From Rhodospirillales bacterium (GTDB lineage: Bacteria > Pseudomonadota > Alphaproteobacteria > UBA828): 56,816 bases of DNA. Shown here one piece after another: positions 25,140 through 35,026 of this stretch; within the stretch, counting starts at the first letter, position 1; every line of letters starts with the position of its first letter. Both the position numbers and the translations under genes were made by a program. Where the stretch lies: positions 1 to 56,816 of the forward strand of contig JAPPMY010000091.1 of NCBI GenBank assembly GCA_028818855.1, given 5' to 3'. The notes beneath the pieces were generated by a model that saw nothing but the letters and a program-made list of their open reading frames with translations, was not told where the DNA came from and did no database searches.

Positions 25140-28100
25140 TCAGCCGCCCGCTTGCGCCAGCAGCGACGCGTTGCCGCCGGCCGCCGTGGTATCGACGCAG
25201 ACGTGGCGCTCCAGCGCGTAGCGTTCGGGCGCATCCGTGTCCACGATCAGCGGCAGGATGGGGCCGGCGCGCCGGGCAAGGGCTACGCGCATCGCGCGGA
25301 GCGCATCGGGGGCCGCGCAGCAGGCGACGGCGGCGATGCCGCCGAGCGTGGCGAGCGCTGCCGGCGGCACGTGGCCGTCCAGCACGACCACGCGGGGGTC
25401 GTCGGCCGAGGCCGTGAGCGCCCCGCTTGCGCCGGCGGCCACCGCGACGACGGCGTTCCCCGCCGCGCGGGCGGCTGCGACCTGCGCCCGCACCACCGGC
25501 CCGCCGGGGCCGAGGCAGAGGACCACGCCGCGGGGCGCGAACGAGAGCCGGTTGGACTCGCCGGTGGGGCCCGGCAGGTCCATCGGGGCGAAGCAGCCGC
25601 CATCGCCACGGCGCGGGCGCAAGACGAGGCCGCGCGCGGCATCGGTGATGGCGGCGGCGAGCAGGGCCTCGCTCACTTCCGCGCCGGCGGGCATGCCGCC
25701 TGCAGGCGCAGCGTCGGCCGTGAGGCGGCGCACGTAGTGCGGGCCGCCCGCCTTCGGCCCGGTCCCGCTCAGGCCTTCGCCACCGAAGGGCTGTGAGCCC
25801 ACCACCGCGCCGATCTGGTTGCGATTGACGTAGATGTTGCCGGCGCGGACCCGGTCGACGACGTGCTGCACGCGGTCGTCGATGCGGGTGTGCAGGCCGA
25901 AGGTGAGGCCGTAGCCGGCGCCGTTGACGGCATCCACCACGGCGTCGATCTCGTCGGCGGCGAAGGAGGCCACGTGCAGTACGGGACCGAACACCTCCCC
26001 GGCCAGCGCCTCGATGCCCTCCACCCTGAGCACGGTGGGCGGGAAGAACGTCCCCTCCCCCGGCGCCGCGAGCCGTTTGAGCACGCGGCCTTCCCGCTGG
26101 GCCTGCGCGCAGTGGGCCTCGATACGGCTTCGCGCGTCCGCGTCGATCACGGGGCCGACGTCGGTGGCGAGCGCCCAGGGGTCGCCGATGCGAAGCTCGT
26201 CCATGGCGCCCAGGAGCATCGTGAGGATGCGTTCCTCGACCTCGCGCTGGACGTAGAGCACGCGGAGCGCCGAGCAGCGCTGGCCGGCGCTCTGGAAGGC
26301 CGACGCCACGATGTCGCGCACCGCCTGCTCGGGCAGCGCGGTGGAATCGACGATCATCGCGTTGAGCCCGCCGGTCTCCGCGATGAGGGGCGCGGCGGGC
26401 GCGAGGTTCGCCGCCATCGCGCGGTCGATACGGCGCGCGGTCGCTGTCGAGCCGGTGAAGCAGACGCCGCTGATACGGGGATCGCCGACCAGCGCCGCGC
26501 CGACCGCCCCGCCGCCGGGCAGGAGCTGCACCGTGCTCTCGGGAATGCCGGCCTCGTGCATGAGCCGGACCGCGCGCGCCGCGATGAGCGGGGTCTGCTC
26601 CGCCGGCTTGGCGAGGACCGCGTTGCCGGCGGCGAGCGCGCCCAGAATCTGGCCGGAGAAGATCGCGAGCGGGAAGTTCCAGGGCGAGATGCAGGCGATG
26701 ACGCCGCAGGGCGCGCGCCCGCCCTCGCGGCCGAGGCGCAGCGCCTCACCCGCGTAGAAGCGCGCGAAATCGCAGGCCTCGCGCACCTCGGCCACGCAGT
26801 CGGGCAAGGTCTTCCCGGCCTCTCGGGCGGCGATGGCGAAAAGCTCCGGCGCGTGCGCCTCGTAGAGATCGGCCACGCGGCAGAGCAGGCGCGCCCGTTC
26901 CTCGACGCCCACGGCGGCCCATTCCGCCGCGCCGCCTCCGGCTGCCTCGAGCGCCGTCTCGATGTCCGCCTGCGCGGCCTCCGTCACGGTGCCCACGATG
27001 TCGTCCGGCCGCGCCGGGTTCCGCACCTCCGTGCTGGCGGCGCTTCCGACCTTGCCCGCGATGAGCGGCGCCGCCTCCCAAACGGCGGCCTGGAACGGCG
27101 CGCGCGCCGCCTCGATGGCCTCGACGGCGAGAGGATCGGTGAGGTCCCAGCCCTTCGCGTTGCCGCGGGCGGGGGCAAAGAGGGCGGCAGGCGCCGCGAT
27201 GGCGGGGTTCGCGACCGTGCCGCCGAACCCCTCCACCAGAGCGACGGGATCGCGCGCGATCTCCTCGGCCGGCACGCTCTCGTCCACGATCTGGTTCACG
27301 AACGAGCTGTTGGCGCCGTTCTCCAGCAGGCGGCGGACGAGATAGGCGAGCAGGTCGTGGTGCGCGCCCACCGGCGCGTAGATGCGGCAGCGGACGCCGT
27401 GTGCCGCGCGCACCGCTTCGTGCAGGGCCTCGCCCATGCCGTGCAGGCGCTGAAACTCGAAGTCGTCGCGGCCGCCCGCCATGTGCAGCACGGCCGCCAC
27501 CGTGTGCGCGTTGTGGGTCGCGAACTGGGGGTAGAGGCGATCCGCCATCCCCAGCAGCCTGCGCGCGCACGCGAGGTAGGCGACATCGGTGCCGGCCTTG
27601 CGGGTGAAGACAGGGAAGCCCGCGAGGCCCAGCGTCTGGGCGCGCTTGATCTCGGTGTCCCAGTAGGCGCCCTTGACGAGGCGCGCCATGACGCGGCGTC
27701 CGTGCGCCCGCGCCAGCGCGCCTACCCAGTCGATGACGTGCAGGGCCCGCTTGCCGTACGCCTGCACGACGACGCCGAAGCCATCCCAGCCGCCGAGCGC
27801 GGGGTCGGCGAGCACCGCCTCGATGACGTCGAGGGAGAGGTCGAGGCGCTCGGCCTCCTCGGCATCCACGTTGAGGCCGATGTCGGCGGACTTCGCGAGC
27901 AGGGCGAGCGCGCCGAGGCGGGGCGCAAGCTCCGTCATTACGCGCTCGCGCTGCGCGAACTCGTAGCGGGGGTGGAGCGCGGACAGCTTGACCGAGATGC
28001 CGGGCCGCTCGCGGATGCGCTCCCCCCGGCCGGCGGCGGCGAGGGCGGTGATGGAATCCGAATAGGCCAGGTGGTAGCGCCGCGCATCCGCTTCCGTTCG

Positions 28101-28727
28101 CGCCGCTTCGCCCAGCATATCGTAGGAGAAGCTGTAGCCCTGCGCCTCCAGCTCAGCGGCGCGGGCCGTGGCCTCGCCCATGTCGCGGCCGAGCACGAAC
28201 TGGTGCCCGAGCTCGCGCATGGCCTGGGCGACCGCGGTGCGGATCACGGGCTCGCCGAGGCGGCGGATCGCGCCGTGCAGGGCGCCGGCGAGGCCCTCCT
28301 CCGCCTCGCCCAGCACCTTGCCCGTGAGCAGCAGCGCCCAGGTCGACGCGTTGACCAGCGGCGAGCTGGAATGGCCGAGATGCGCGGCCCAGTCCGACGC
28401 CGCGATCTTGTCCTCGATCAGCGCGTCGATGGTCTCGGTATCGGGGACGCGGAGCAGCGCCTCGGCGAGGCACATGAGCGCCACGCCCTCCTGGGAGGAG
28501 AGCCCGTACTCGGCGAGGAAGCCCTGCATGATCGAGGCGGTGCCGCTCGCGCGCACGGTGCGCACCAGATCGGCCGCGTGCCGGCCGATCGCGGCCCGGT
28601 CCGCCGGCGGGAGCGCTGCGGCGTCCACCATGCGGCGGACCGCGTCCCTCTCGTCCTCGATGGCGGCGGCGCGCATCGCCGCCCGAATCTCAGCGAGACC
28701 CTGTGAAGCCCGGCAGGGGCGGCTCAC
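25140..28727 (-). CDS. putA: Bifunctional proline dehydrogenase / L-glutamate-gamma-semialdehyde dehydrogenase
   Basis: Oxidises proline to P5C with FAD, then glutamate semialdehyde to glutamate with NAD+. The 1195-residue product has an arm/PRODH region up to about residue 480 (QGYSFSYDMLGEAART, VKLSALHPRYEFAQRERVM, HNAHTVAAVL, FEFQRLHGMGEALH). The aldehyde-dehydrogenase domain follows (ISPWNFPLAIFSGQ; catalytic Glu in AETGGLN; catalytic Cys in SAGQRCSALRVL), then a C-terminal domain. The N-terminal ribbon-helix-helix repressor domain of longer PutA proteins is absent, so it should not be autoregulatory. The GTG start overlaps the ABC permease stop (GTGA). Confidence 0.95.
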   Translation of the reverse strand: MSRPCRASQGLAEIRAAMRAAAIEDERDAVRRMVDAAALPPADRAAIGRHAADLVRTVRASGTASIMQGFLAEYGLSSQEGVALMCLAEALLRVPDTETIDALIEDKIAASDWAAHLGHSSSPLVNASTWALLLTGKVLGEAEEGLAGALHGAIRRLGEPVIRTAVAQAMRELGHQFVLGRDMGEATARAAELEAQGYSFSYDMLGEAARTEADARRYHLAYSDSITALAAAGRGERIRERPGISVKLSALHPRYEFAQRERVMTELAPRLGALALLAKSADIGLNVDAEEAERLDLSLDVIEAVLADPALGGWDGFGVVVQAYGKRALHVIDWVGALARAHGRRVMARLVKGAYWDTEIKRAQTLGLAGFPVFTRKAGTDVAYLACARRLLGMADRLYPQFATHNAHTVAAVLHMAGGRDDFEFQRLHGMGEALHEAVRAAHGVRCRIYAPVGAHHDLLAYLVRRLLENGANSSFVNQIVDESVPAEEIARDPVALVEGFGGTVANPAIAAPAALFAPARGNAKGWDLTDPLAVEAIEAARAPFQAAVWEAAPLIAGKVGSAASTEVRNPARPDDIVGTVTEAAQADIETALEAAGGGAAEWAAVGVEERARLLCRVADLYEAHAPELFAIAAREAGKTLPDCVAEVREACDFARFYAGEALRLGREGGRAPCGVIACISPWNFPLAIFSGQILGALAAGNAVLAKPAEQTPLIAARAVRLMHEAGIPESTVQLLPGGGAVGAALVGDPRISGVCFTGSTATARRIDRAMAANLAPAAPLIAETGGLNAMIVDSTALPEQAVRDIVASAFQSAGQRCSALRVLYVQREVEERILTMLLGAMDELRIGDPWALATDVGPVIDADARSRIEAHCAQAQREGRVLKRLAAPGEGTFFPPTVLRVEGIEALAGEVFGPVLHVASFAADEIDAVVDAVNGAGYGLTFGLHTRIDDRVQHVVDRVRAGNIYVNRNQIGAVVGSQPFGGEGLSGTGPKAGGPHYVRRLTADAAPAGGMPAGAEVSEALLAAAITDAARGLVLRPRRGDGGCFAPMDLPGPTGESNRLSFAPRGVVLCLGPGGPVVRAQVAAARAAGNAVVAVAAGASGALTASADDPRVVVLDGHVPPAALATLGGIAAVACCAAPDALRAMRVALARRAGPILPLIVDTDAPERYALERHVCVDTTAAGGNASLLAQAGG

Positions 28728-29665
28728 CGCCGGTTGCCGCCCGCGCTGATCCCGATCGCGGCGAGGATGACCAGCCCGGTGGTGAGGTCGCGGTAGAAGG
28801 GATCGGCGTTCAGGATGTTGAAGCCGTTGCTGATGAGCGCCAGCAGGAAGACGCCGCCGAGGCTGCGCCAGACCGCGCCGGAGCCGCCGTAGATGCTGGT
28901 GCCGCCCAGGATCACGGCGGCGATGGCCTGCAGCTCCATGCCCTGCCCGGCCGCCGCCTGCCCCAGCGCCACGCGCGATGTCGCGATGATCGAGGCGAGC
29001 CCCGCCGCGAAGCCCGCAATGGCGAAGGTGGCGGTCTTCACGCGGTCCGTGCGGATGCCGGAGAGCACCGCCGCCTCCTCGTTGCCGCCGACGGCGAAGA
29101 CCCGACGCCCGAAGGCGGTCCGGGTCAGGGCGAAGGTCAGGATCATGGCGAAGACCGCCATGATCCAGACGGCGATGAAGACGCCGCCCGCCTTGTCGCG
29201 CCCGAGCCAGGTGAAGGTGTCGAGGCGGACGGAGATCAGCCGCCCGTCGGAAATCACAATGGCGACGCCCTTGAAGATCAGACTCGTGGCGATGGTGGCG
29301 AGAAAGGAGTGGACTCGGAGCGCATTGATGACGACGCCGTTCATGGTGCCGAGAATGAGGCCGATGAAGGGCGCCACGAAGAGGCCGACATAGGGGTCCA
29401 CATTGAGCGCGATCCAGGCCGACATGACCGAGCCCATGGAGAAGATCGCCGCCACCGAGAGGTCGAACCCGCCCGCGATGATCACCAGCGTCATCGCCGA
29501 CGCCATGATCGCGAGCGGCGCGTTCTGGTTGAGGATGTTCAGCAGGTTCCGGGGCGTCAGGAAGTTCTCCGACATCATGCTGAGCGCGATGACCAGGAAC
29601 ACGATCATGATCAGGACCGCGTAGGTCTGGAGGAAGCGCCCGATGTGGAAGCCGCGGATGGTCAT
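28724..29665 (-). CDS. Ribose-type ABC transporter permease (RbsC-like)
   Basis: Inner-membrane permease of 313 residues from the monosaccharide/autoinducer-2 importer class. The N-terminus FLQTYAVLIMIVFLVIALS, GGFDLSVAAIFSMGSVMSAW, the long hydrophobic core and GTSIYGGSGAVWRSLGGVFLLALISNGFNILNAD are typical of RbsC-like proteins. The ATG start overlaps the ATPase stop (ATGA) and the stop overlaps the putA GTG. Genes around it (HyuAB, PutA) suggest the solute is a nitrogen compound rather than a sugar, but this is inferred. Confidence 0.92.
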   Translation of the reverse strand: MTIRGFHIGRFLQTYAVLIMIVFLVIALSMMSENFLTPRNLLNILNQNAPLAIMASAMTLVIIAGGFDLSVAAIFSMGSVMSAWIALNVDPYVGLFVAPFIGLILGTMNGVVINALRVHSFLATIATSLIFKGVAIVISDGRLISVRLDTFTWLGRDKAGGVFIAVWIMAVFAMILTFALTRTAFGRRVFAVGGNEEAAVLSGIRTDRVKTATFAIAGFAAGLASIIATSRVALGQAAAGQGMELQAIAAVILGGTSIYGGSGAVWRSLGGVFLLALISNGFNILNADPFYRDLTTGLVILAAIGISAGGNRR

Positions 29666-31179
29666 GCGGCGCCGCGCCTCTGGCTCTGATGCTGGAAGAG
29701 CAGCGCGAGGAGGTCGGCTTCGCTCGACTCCTCGGGGATCACCTCCTCGACGATGCGCCCGCCGTCCGTGAGGTAGGCGCGGTGGGCGAGGCCCAGCACC
29801 TCCTCGATCTCGCTGGAGATGAGGAGGACGCCGGTGCCGCCCGCCGCAAGCTCGGCGATGGCGAAGTGGATGCGCTCACGGGCGCCCACATCCACGCCGC
29901 GGCTCGGCTCGTCGAGGATCACGATGTCGGGATTCTCCATCAGCCACTTGCCGATCAGCACCTTCTGCTGGTTGCCGCCGGAGAAGGTGGCGACGTTGCC
30001 GTTGGGGTCCGCCGGACGCACGTTGAAGTGCTCGATCAGGCTGAGTGCGCGGGTGCGCTCGGCGCGGCGTCGCATGACGCCAAGGTGCGCGAAGCGGCCG
30101 AGGTGAGGCAAGGTCATGTTGGGCGAGACGCGCATGGTCATCACCAGTCCCTGCTTGCGGCGGTCCTCCGGCGACATAACCATGCCGAGCGCGGCGGAGC
30201 GGCGGATGGAGCGCTTGCGGTAGGGCTCGCCCCTGAGCCGGACCTCGCCGGCGGTCGCCGGATCGGCGCCGACGATGGCGCGCGCGATCTCGCTGCGGCC
30301 GCTGCCGACGAGGCCGGTGAGGCCCACGATCTCGCCCCGGCCGACCCAGAGGCTGGCGCCGTTGGCGCCCTGGTCGCTCTCGAGGTCCTCCACCTCGAGG
30401 ACGGGCTCGGGCTTCTCCGGCCGGGCGCGCGGCGGGAAAGGAGTCTCGCTCTTGCCCCCGCCCAGCATCGCGGCGACGAGGCTGGAGCGGGTCTCGCCGG
30501 CGGCTGGCGCCGTCTTCACGTGCAGGCCGTCGCGGAGCACGGTGATCCGGTCCGAGACCTCGAGAATGTCGTGGAGGAAGTGCGAGACGTAGATGATCGA
30601 GCGCCCCTCGTCCCGGAGCTTCCGCATCGCGAGGTGGAGCTGGGAGACCTCGTCCCGCGAGAGCGAGGACGTGGGCTCGTCCATGACGATGATCCGCGCT
30701 TCGCGCGCGAGCGCGCGGAGGATCTCGATCTTCTGCTGGTCGGCGATGGGGAGGCGCGAGACGATGGCGTTGGGATCGAGCTGGAAGCCGCTCGTCTCCA
30801 TCAGGGCCTTGAGGCGGTCCGCCTCGGTGCGGCGCAGCACGCCCCAGCGCTGGTCCTCCAGGCCGAGGAAGACGTTCTCCGCCACGGTGAGCGCGGGCAC
30901 GAGCTGAAGCTCCTGGTGCATGATGGCGACGCCCTTGGAGAGCGCCATCAGCGGGTCCCACGCACTCGCGCGCTCGCCGAAGACGTCGAGAGAGCCGGCG
31001 CTGGCTGCGTAGTAGCCGCCGAACACCTTGCCGAGCGTCGACTTGCCGGCGCCGTTCTCGCCGATCAGCCCGTGGATCTCGCCCGGCAGGATGTCCACCG
31101 AGACGTCGCTGAGCACCCAGACGCCCGCGAAGGCGACACCGATGCCGTTGGCCCTGAGCGCGGGTTCCTCAGCCTGCAT
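29662..31179 (-). CDS. Ribose-type ABC transporter ATP-binding protein (RbsA-like, two ATPase domains)
   Basis: A 505-residue double ATPase. The first domain has IGENGAGKSTLGKVFGG (Walker A), a signature replaced by RLPIADQQKIEILRAL as in RbsA, and RIIVMDEPTSSL (Walker B). The second has a degenerate Walker A region (VGSGRSEIARAIVG) and an intact TFSGGNQQKVLIGKWLM signature with DIVILDEPSRGVDVGA. This asymmetry is normal for the RbsA/MglA family. It powers import through the adjacent permease and is coupled to it by a 4-nt overlap. Confidence 0.93.
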   Translation of the reverse strand: MQAEEPALRANGIGVAFAGVWVLSDVSVDILPGEIHGLIGENGAGKSTLGKVFGGYYAASAGSLDVFGERASAWDPLMALSKGVAIMHQELQLVPALTVAENVFLGLEDQRWGVLRRTEADRLKALMETSGFQLDPNAIVSRLPIADQQKIEILRALAREARIIVMDEPTSSLSRDEVSQLHLAMRKLRDEGRSIIYVSHFLHDILEVSDRITVLRDGLHVKTAPAAGETRSSLVAAMLGGGKSETPFPPRARPEKPEPVLEVEDLESDQGANGASLWVGRGEIVGLTGLVGSGRSEIARAIVGADPATAGEVRLRGEPYRKRSIRRSAALGMVMSPEDRRKQGLVMTMRVSPNMTLPHLGRFAHLGVMRRRAERTRALSLIEHFNVRPADPNGNVATFSGGNQQKVLIGKWLMENPDIVILDEPSRGVDVGARERIHFAIAELAAGGTGVLLISSEIEEVLGLAHRAYLTDGGRIVEEVIPEESSEADLLALLFQHQSQRRGAA

Positions 31180-31216
31180 GTCTCACCGGGGGCACGGCCT
31201 GCATCGCCTCCCGCCG

Positions 31217-32938
31217 TCAGGCGCGCGGTTCGGACCCCTGCTCGTCGATGGCAAGGCCCGGGGCGATCCGCACGCCATAGTCCCTGAGCGCGCCGTCGGG
31301 GGAAACGTACCCCCGCAGGACGTCGCGCCGCACCTCCTCGAAGGGGCGCGCCCTGGGATCGCCGTTGCCGCCGCCGCCGCCTGTCCTGGTCTCGACCACG
31401 GTGCCGGCTGCGACCGGCCTGGCGCGCATCTTGAGCGGCCCTTCGGTGGACCCGTCGGGGAGGGTGATCTCGACTTCAGGCCCGATGGCGTCCCTGCCGC
31501 CGTTCAGCCCCCAGGCGGGGGTGCGGGAGCGCTCGAACCAGAGGGCGCAGTGGCAGTCCTCGAGCGCCCTGTAGCGGCGCACGACGCCGCAGCCGCCCCG
31601 GTGCCGCCCCGGCCCGCCGGAATCGGTGCGGATGGAGAACTCCTCGAGGCGGACGGGGAACTTCGTCTCCATCACCTCGGCCGGGATGTTGCGGAAGCTG
31701 CCGTTCACCAGGTTGATGAGCGCGCTCTGGCCGTCGCCGTCGTTGCGGCCGCCCCATCCGCCGGCGGTGGCCTCGATGGACATCCACTGGCCCCGCGTGC
31801 GGTCGACGGAGAAGAAGAGGGACACCATCGAATCGCCGTAGTGGGCGGCGGTGGAGCGCTCCGGGATCGCTTCGGAGAGGCAGGAGATGAAGAGGTCCGC
31901 CAGCAGGCCGAGGCCGGTGAAGTACCACTCGCAGGCCGCGGGCTCTCTGGCGTTGAACATGCAGTCGTCGGGTATGTGGACCGTCATGGTCTCGAAGGAG
32001 CCGCCGGTGATCGCGCGCTCCGGGTTTATCATCGTCTTGTAGGCGAGGCGGAGCAGGGAGACGGTCTGGCTCGCGCCGCAGTTGACGGAGCCGGGGACGA
32101 TGCCCGACGAGCCTTCGAGGTCGACGATCAGCTCCTCGCCCTTGACGGTGAGCCTGAGCGCGACCTTGACCGGGTCTTCGCCTGCGCCGTCACTGTCGAG
32201 ATAGCCGTCACGGTACCAGGTGCCGTCCTCAATCGCGGCGATCGCTTCTCGGTCCATGCGCCGCGCCTGCTCGAAGATGTTGTCGCAGGCGGCCCGGTAG
32301 GTCTCGATGCCGATGCGCTCCAGAAGCTGCGACAGCCGGCGTTCGCCGGTGCGGACGGCGGCGATCTGGGCGCCGAGGTCGCCGATGCTCGCGTCCGGCA
32401 TCCGAGTGTTGAGACGGAGCAGGTCGAACCACTCGCGGATGGGCTTGCCCTTCTCGACGATGCGCGTCGGCCCGAGGCGCAGCCCCTCCTGGTAGATGTT
32501 GGTGGAGCCCATGACGGTGCCGGGGTCGATGGCGCCGATGTCGTTCCAGTGCGCGCGCGCGGCGCCGAAGCCGATCAGCTCGCCCGCGAAGAAGATCGGC
32601 CCCACCACCGAGACGTCATGCAGGTGCGAGCCCTGCATGTAGCTGTCGTTCATGATGAAGACGTCGCCGGGCGCGATGTCGTCGCCGTAGTACTCGATCA
32701 CGTGGTGGACGTTGGCGTCGATGGCGCCGATGAAGAGCGGCACGCCGCTCGACTGCCCCAGCATGTTGCCGTCGGCGTCCAAGAGGCCCACGGCGCTGTC
32801 GCGGCCCTCGTAGATGACCGCCGAGTGGGCCGAGCGCCAGAGCGAGGCGTTCATGTCCTCGGCGCAGGAGATGACGAAGTTGCGCACGATCTCCGTCGTG
32901 ACGGGGTCGGCCGCGTTGCGCAGGCTCGCGTCGTTCAT
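31217..32938 (-). CDS. hyuB: Hydantoinase B/oxoprolinase family subunit
   Basis: The 573-residue partner of HyuA in an ATP-dependent cyclic-amide hydrolase (N-methylhydantoinase, 5-oxoprolinase class) or a related carboxylase. Family signatures are present: [86 protein letters not shown]. Later come the [17 protein letters not shown] strand and the Gly-rich end [24 protein letters not shown]. Its ATG overlaps the HyuA stop (ATGA), as expected for subunits of one enzyme. It cannot be told from sequence whether it hydrolyses or carboxylates. Confidence 0.93.
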   Translation of the reverse strand: MNDASLRNAADPVTTEIVRNFVISCAEDMNASLWRSAHSAVIYEGRDSAVGLLDADGNMLGQSSGVPLFIGAIDANVHHVIEYYGDDIAPGDVFIMNDSYMQGSHLHDVSVVGPIFFAGELIGFGAARAHWNDIGAIDPGTVMGSTNIYQEGLRLGPTRIVEKGKPIREWFDLLRLNTRMPDASIGDLGAQIAAVRTGERRLSQLLERIGIETYRAACDNIFEQARRMDREAIAAIEDGTWYRDGYLDSDGAGEDPVKVALRLTVKGEELIVDLEGSSGIVPGSVNCGASQTVSLLRLAYKTMINPERAITGGSFETMTVHIPDDCMFNAREPAACEWYFTGLGLLADLFISCLSEAIPERSTAAHYGDSMVSLFFSVDRTRGQWMSIEATAGGWGGRNDGDGQSALINLVNGSFRNIPAEVMETKFPVRLEEFSIRTDSGGPGRHRGGCGVVRRYRALEDCHCALWFERSRTPAWGLNGGRDAIGPEVEITLPDGSTEGPLKMRARPVAAGTVVETRTGGGGGNGDPRARPFEEVRRDVLRGYVSPDGALRDYGVRIAPGLAIDEQGSEPRA

Positions 32939-34962
32939 GCTCCCGCCTCCTTCGTCATGGAGAGGTGGCCGCCCTCGATCACCGCGGCCTGCCAGCCGGG
33001 CGGCACCAGCGTCGTCGCCGTCGATTCCTCGATGATCGCAGGGCCCGCCACGGCGTCGCCGATCGCGAGCCCGTTGCGGTCGAGGACCGGCGTCCTGAGC
33101 GGCCGGCCCGCGAAGAAGACGTCGCGCTCGCGCGCCTCCCGCGCGGGCTCCGGGGCAGGCGGCGCGGACTCAGGCCGCGCCAGGCGGCCGAGCGCGGCCA
33201 GGCGGATGTTCGCCATCTCCACGCGGTTCTCAGGGCTGGAATGGCCGTACTGGCGATCGTAGGCCACATCGAAGCTCGTGCGCACGGCCGCCATGTCGAT
33301 CGGCCCCCCGGGCAGCGGAATGGTGAGCACGTATTCCTGCCCGTAGTAGCGGAAGTCGATGGAGCGCTCGAAGGCGATCGCGTGCCCGGCGATGCCCTCG
33401 GCCAGCAGGTGGTGGCGGCCTCTCTCCTCCAGGCCCGTGAAGGCGGATTCGAGCACGGCAGGCTCGATGAGGTCCCAGAAGCCGTAGAGGGTCTCCTTGT
33501 AATCGTGGCGCACGTCGGTCTGCAGCATGCCCCAGGCGGAGAACGCGCCGGGATGCACCGGCACGATGACTTCGCGGATCTGCAGCTCCTCGGCGAGCGC
33601 GCCTGCCTGGGCCGGGCCGGCCCCGCCGAAGGCGACGAGGGAGAAGTCGCGGGGGTCGATGCCGCGCTGCACCGTGATGGTGCGGATCGCGTCGGCCATC
33701 TTGGCGTTCACGACATCGACGACGCCCTGCGCCATGGCCTCGGCCGAGAGCCCGAACGCAGCGCCGATGCCCTGGAGCGCGCGCACCGCCGCGCCCCGGT
33801 CGAGCGTCATCGCGCCGCCGGAGAAGTTCGCGCCGTCGAGCCGGCCGAGCACGAGGTTGGCGTCGGAGACCGTGGGCTCCGTGCCGCCTTGGCCATAGCA
33901 GGCCGGCCCCGGCATGGAGCCGGCGGACTGGGGGCCGACGCGCATGGCGCCCGCCTCCTCCCACGCGATGGAGCCGCCGCCTGCGCCGATGACGTGGATG
34001 TCCACCACGGACATCTGGACCGGCAGCCCCTCCAGCCTGGCCTGGTTGGAGCCGGACGGCAGCCCGTCGATGATGAGGCTGGCATCGAAGGAGGTGCCGC
34101 CCATGTCGATGCAGATGAGGTTGGGCCGCCCCGTCGCCGCCGAGAGCGCCCTGCCGCCGATGGCGCCGCCCACGGGGCCGGAGAGGAGCGTCTGCAACGG
34201 GGTCTCGCTCGCCGTCTCTGCCGTCATCACACCGCCGTTCGACTGCATGACGTGGAGCCCCCGGCCTTCGGGCAGGCGGTCGCTGAGCCCTGCGATCAGC
34301 GTCTCCAGATAGCCTCGCACGACGGGGGCGAGGTAGCTGTTCATCACCGTGGTCGACGTGCGCTCGAACTCCCGCCACTCGGGCGAGACGCGGTGCGAGA
34401 GCCCGATGGGGATGCCGGGCAGGCGGGCGGCGAGGTACTCGGCGGCCTCCAGCTCATGCTTCGGGTTCTTGAAGGCGAAGAGGAAGGCGATGGCGACGGC
34501 CTCGAAGTCCTCCTCCCTCACCGCGCTCACGAGGGGGTCGAGATCGGCGGTCTCCAGCGGGGTCGCGACCTCGCCCGTGGCCGCCATGCGCTCCCGCGCC
34601 GTGAACGTGTGCTCGAGCGGTGTCAGCGGCTCGGGCTTGTCCCAGCGGATCGAGAAGATCTCGCCCCGGTCGTTGCCCTGGATCGTGTAGACGTCGCGGA
34701 AATTCCGGGTGGTGAGCAGCGCCACCTTGGCGCCCCGCCGGGTGAGCAGCGCGTTCAGCCCCACCGTGGTACCGTGCACGAAGAAGTCGATCGCGGCCTC
34801 GGCGGGGATGGCCGCCTCGATGCCTCTCAGCACCGCGAGGCCCGGGTCGTCCGGCGTCGAGAGGACCTTGGCCGCGCCGCACGCGCCGGACGCGCAATCC
34901 TGGTAGACGATGTCGGTAAACGTGCCGCCGATGTCGGCGGACACCCGGTAGTGTCGGGTCAA
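32935..34962 (-). CDS. hyuA: Hydantoinase A/oxoprolinase family subunit
   Basis: ATP-binding subunit (675 residues) that phosphorylates the ring substrate. The ASKHA-fold start MTRHYRVSADIGGTFTDIVYQD carries the phosphate loop GGTFTD. Further motifs are HGTTVGLNALLTRRGAKVALLTTRNFRD, MQSNGGVM, LLSGPVGGAIGG, CIDMGGTSFDASLI, VGPQSAGSMPGPACYGQGG and FGGAGPAQAGALAEEL. The start is TTG 34962 (no ATG available at the conserved N-terminus) with GGGAGGT about 6 nt upstream. It follows the solute-binding-protein gene with a strong hairpin between them. Confidence 0.93.
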   Translation of the reverse strand: MTRHYRVSADIGGTFTDIVYQDCASGACGAAKVLSTPDDPGLAVLRGIEAAIPAEAAIDFFVHGTTVGLNALLTRRGAKVALLTTRNFRDVYTIQGNDRGEIFSIRWDKPEPLTPLEHTFTARERMAATGEVATPLETADLDPLVSAVREEDFEAVAIAFLFAFKNPKHELEAAEYLAARLPGIPIGLSHRVSPEWREFERTSTTVMNSYLAPVVRGYLETLIAGLSDRLPEGRGLHVMQSNGGVMTAETASETPLQTLLSGPVGGAIGGRALSAATGRPNLICIDMGGTSFDASLIIDGLPSGSNQARLEGLPVQMSVVDIHVIGAGGGSIAWEEAGAMRVGPQSAGSMPGPACYGQGGTEPTVSDANLVLGRLDGANFSGGAMTLDRGAAVRALQGIGAAFGLSAEAMAQGVVDVVNAKMADAIRTITVQRGIDPRDFSLVAFGGAGPAQAGALAEELQIREVIVPVHPGAFSAWGMLQTDVRHDYKETLYGFWDLIEPAVLESAFTGLEERGRHHLLAEGIAGHAIAFERSIDFRYYGQEYVLTIPLPGGPIDMAAVRTSFDVAYDRQYGHSSPENRVEMANIRLAALGRLARPESAPPAPEPAREARERDVFFAGRPLRTPVLDRNGLAIGDAVAGPAIIEESTATTLVPPGWQAAVIEGGHLSMTKEAGA

Positions 34963-34987
34963 GTCGGCACCTCCCGGCGCAAGGGCG

Positions 34988-35013
34988 CCGCCGGGGCGCG
35001 AAGGCCCCGGCGG
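34988..35013 (-). other. Intercistronic RNA hairpin after the solute-binding-protein gene
   Basis: Perfect 10-bp GC stem (CCGCCGGGGC pairing with GCCCCGGCGG) around a 6-nt loop, 14-39 nt downstream of the binding-protein stop. No U-run follows on the reverse strand, so it is not a typical intrinsic terminator. Such hairpins between a binding-protein gene and the rest of the operon commonly protect the first message end or attenuate downstream expression. Confidence 0.6.
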
Positions 35014-35026
35014 GTCGTATCGTCGG

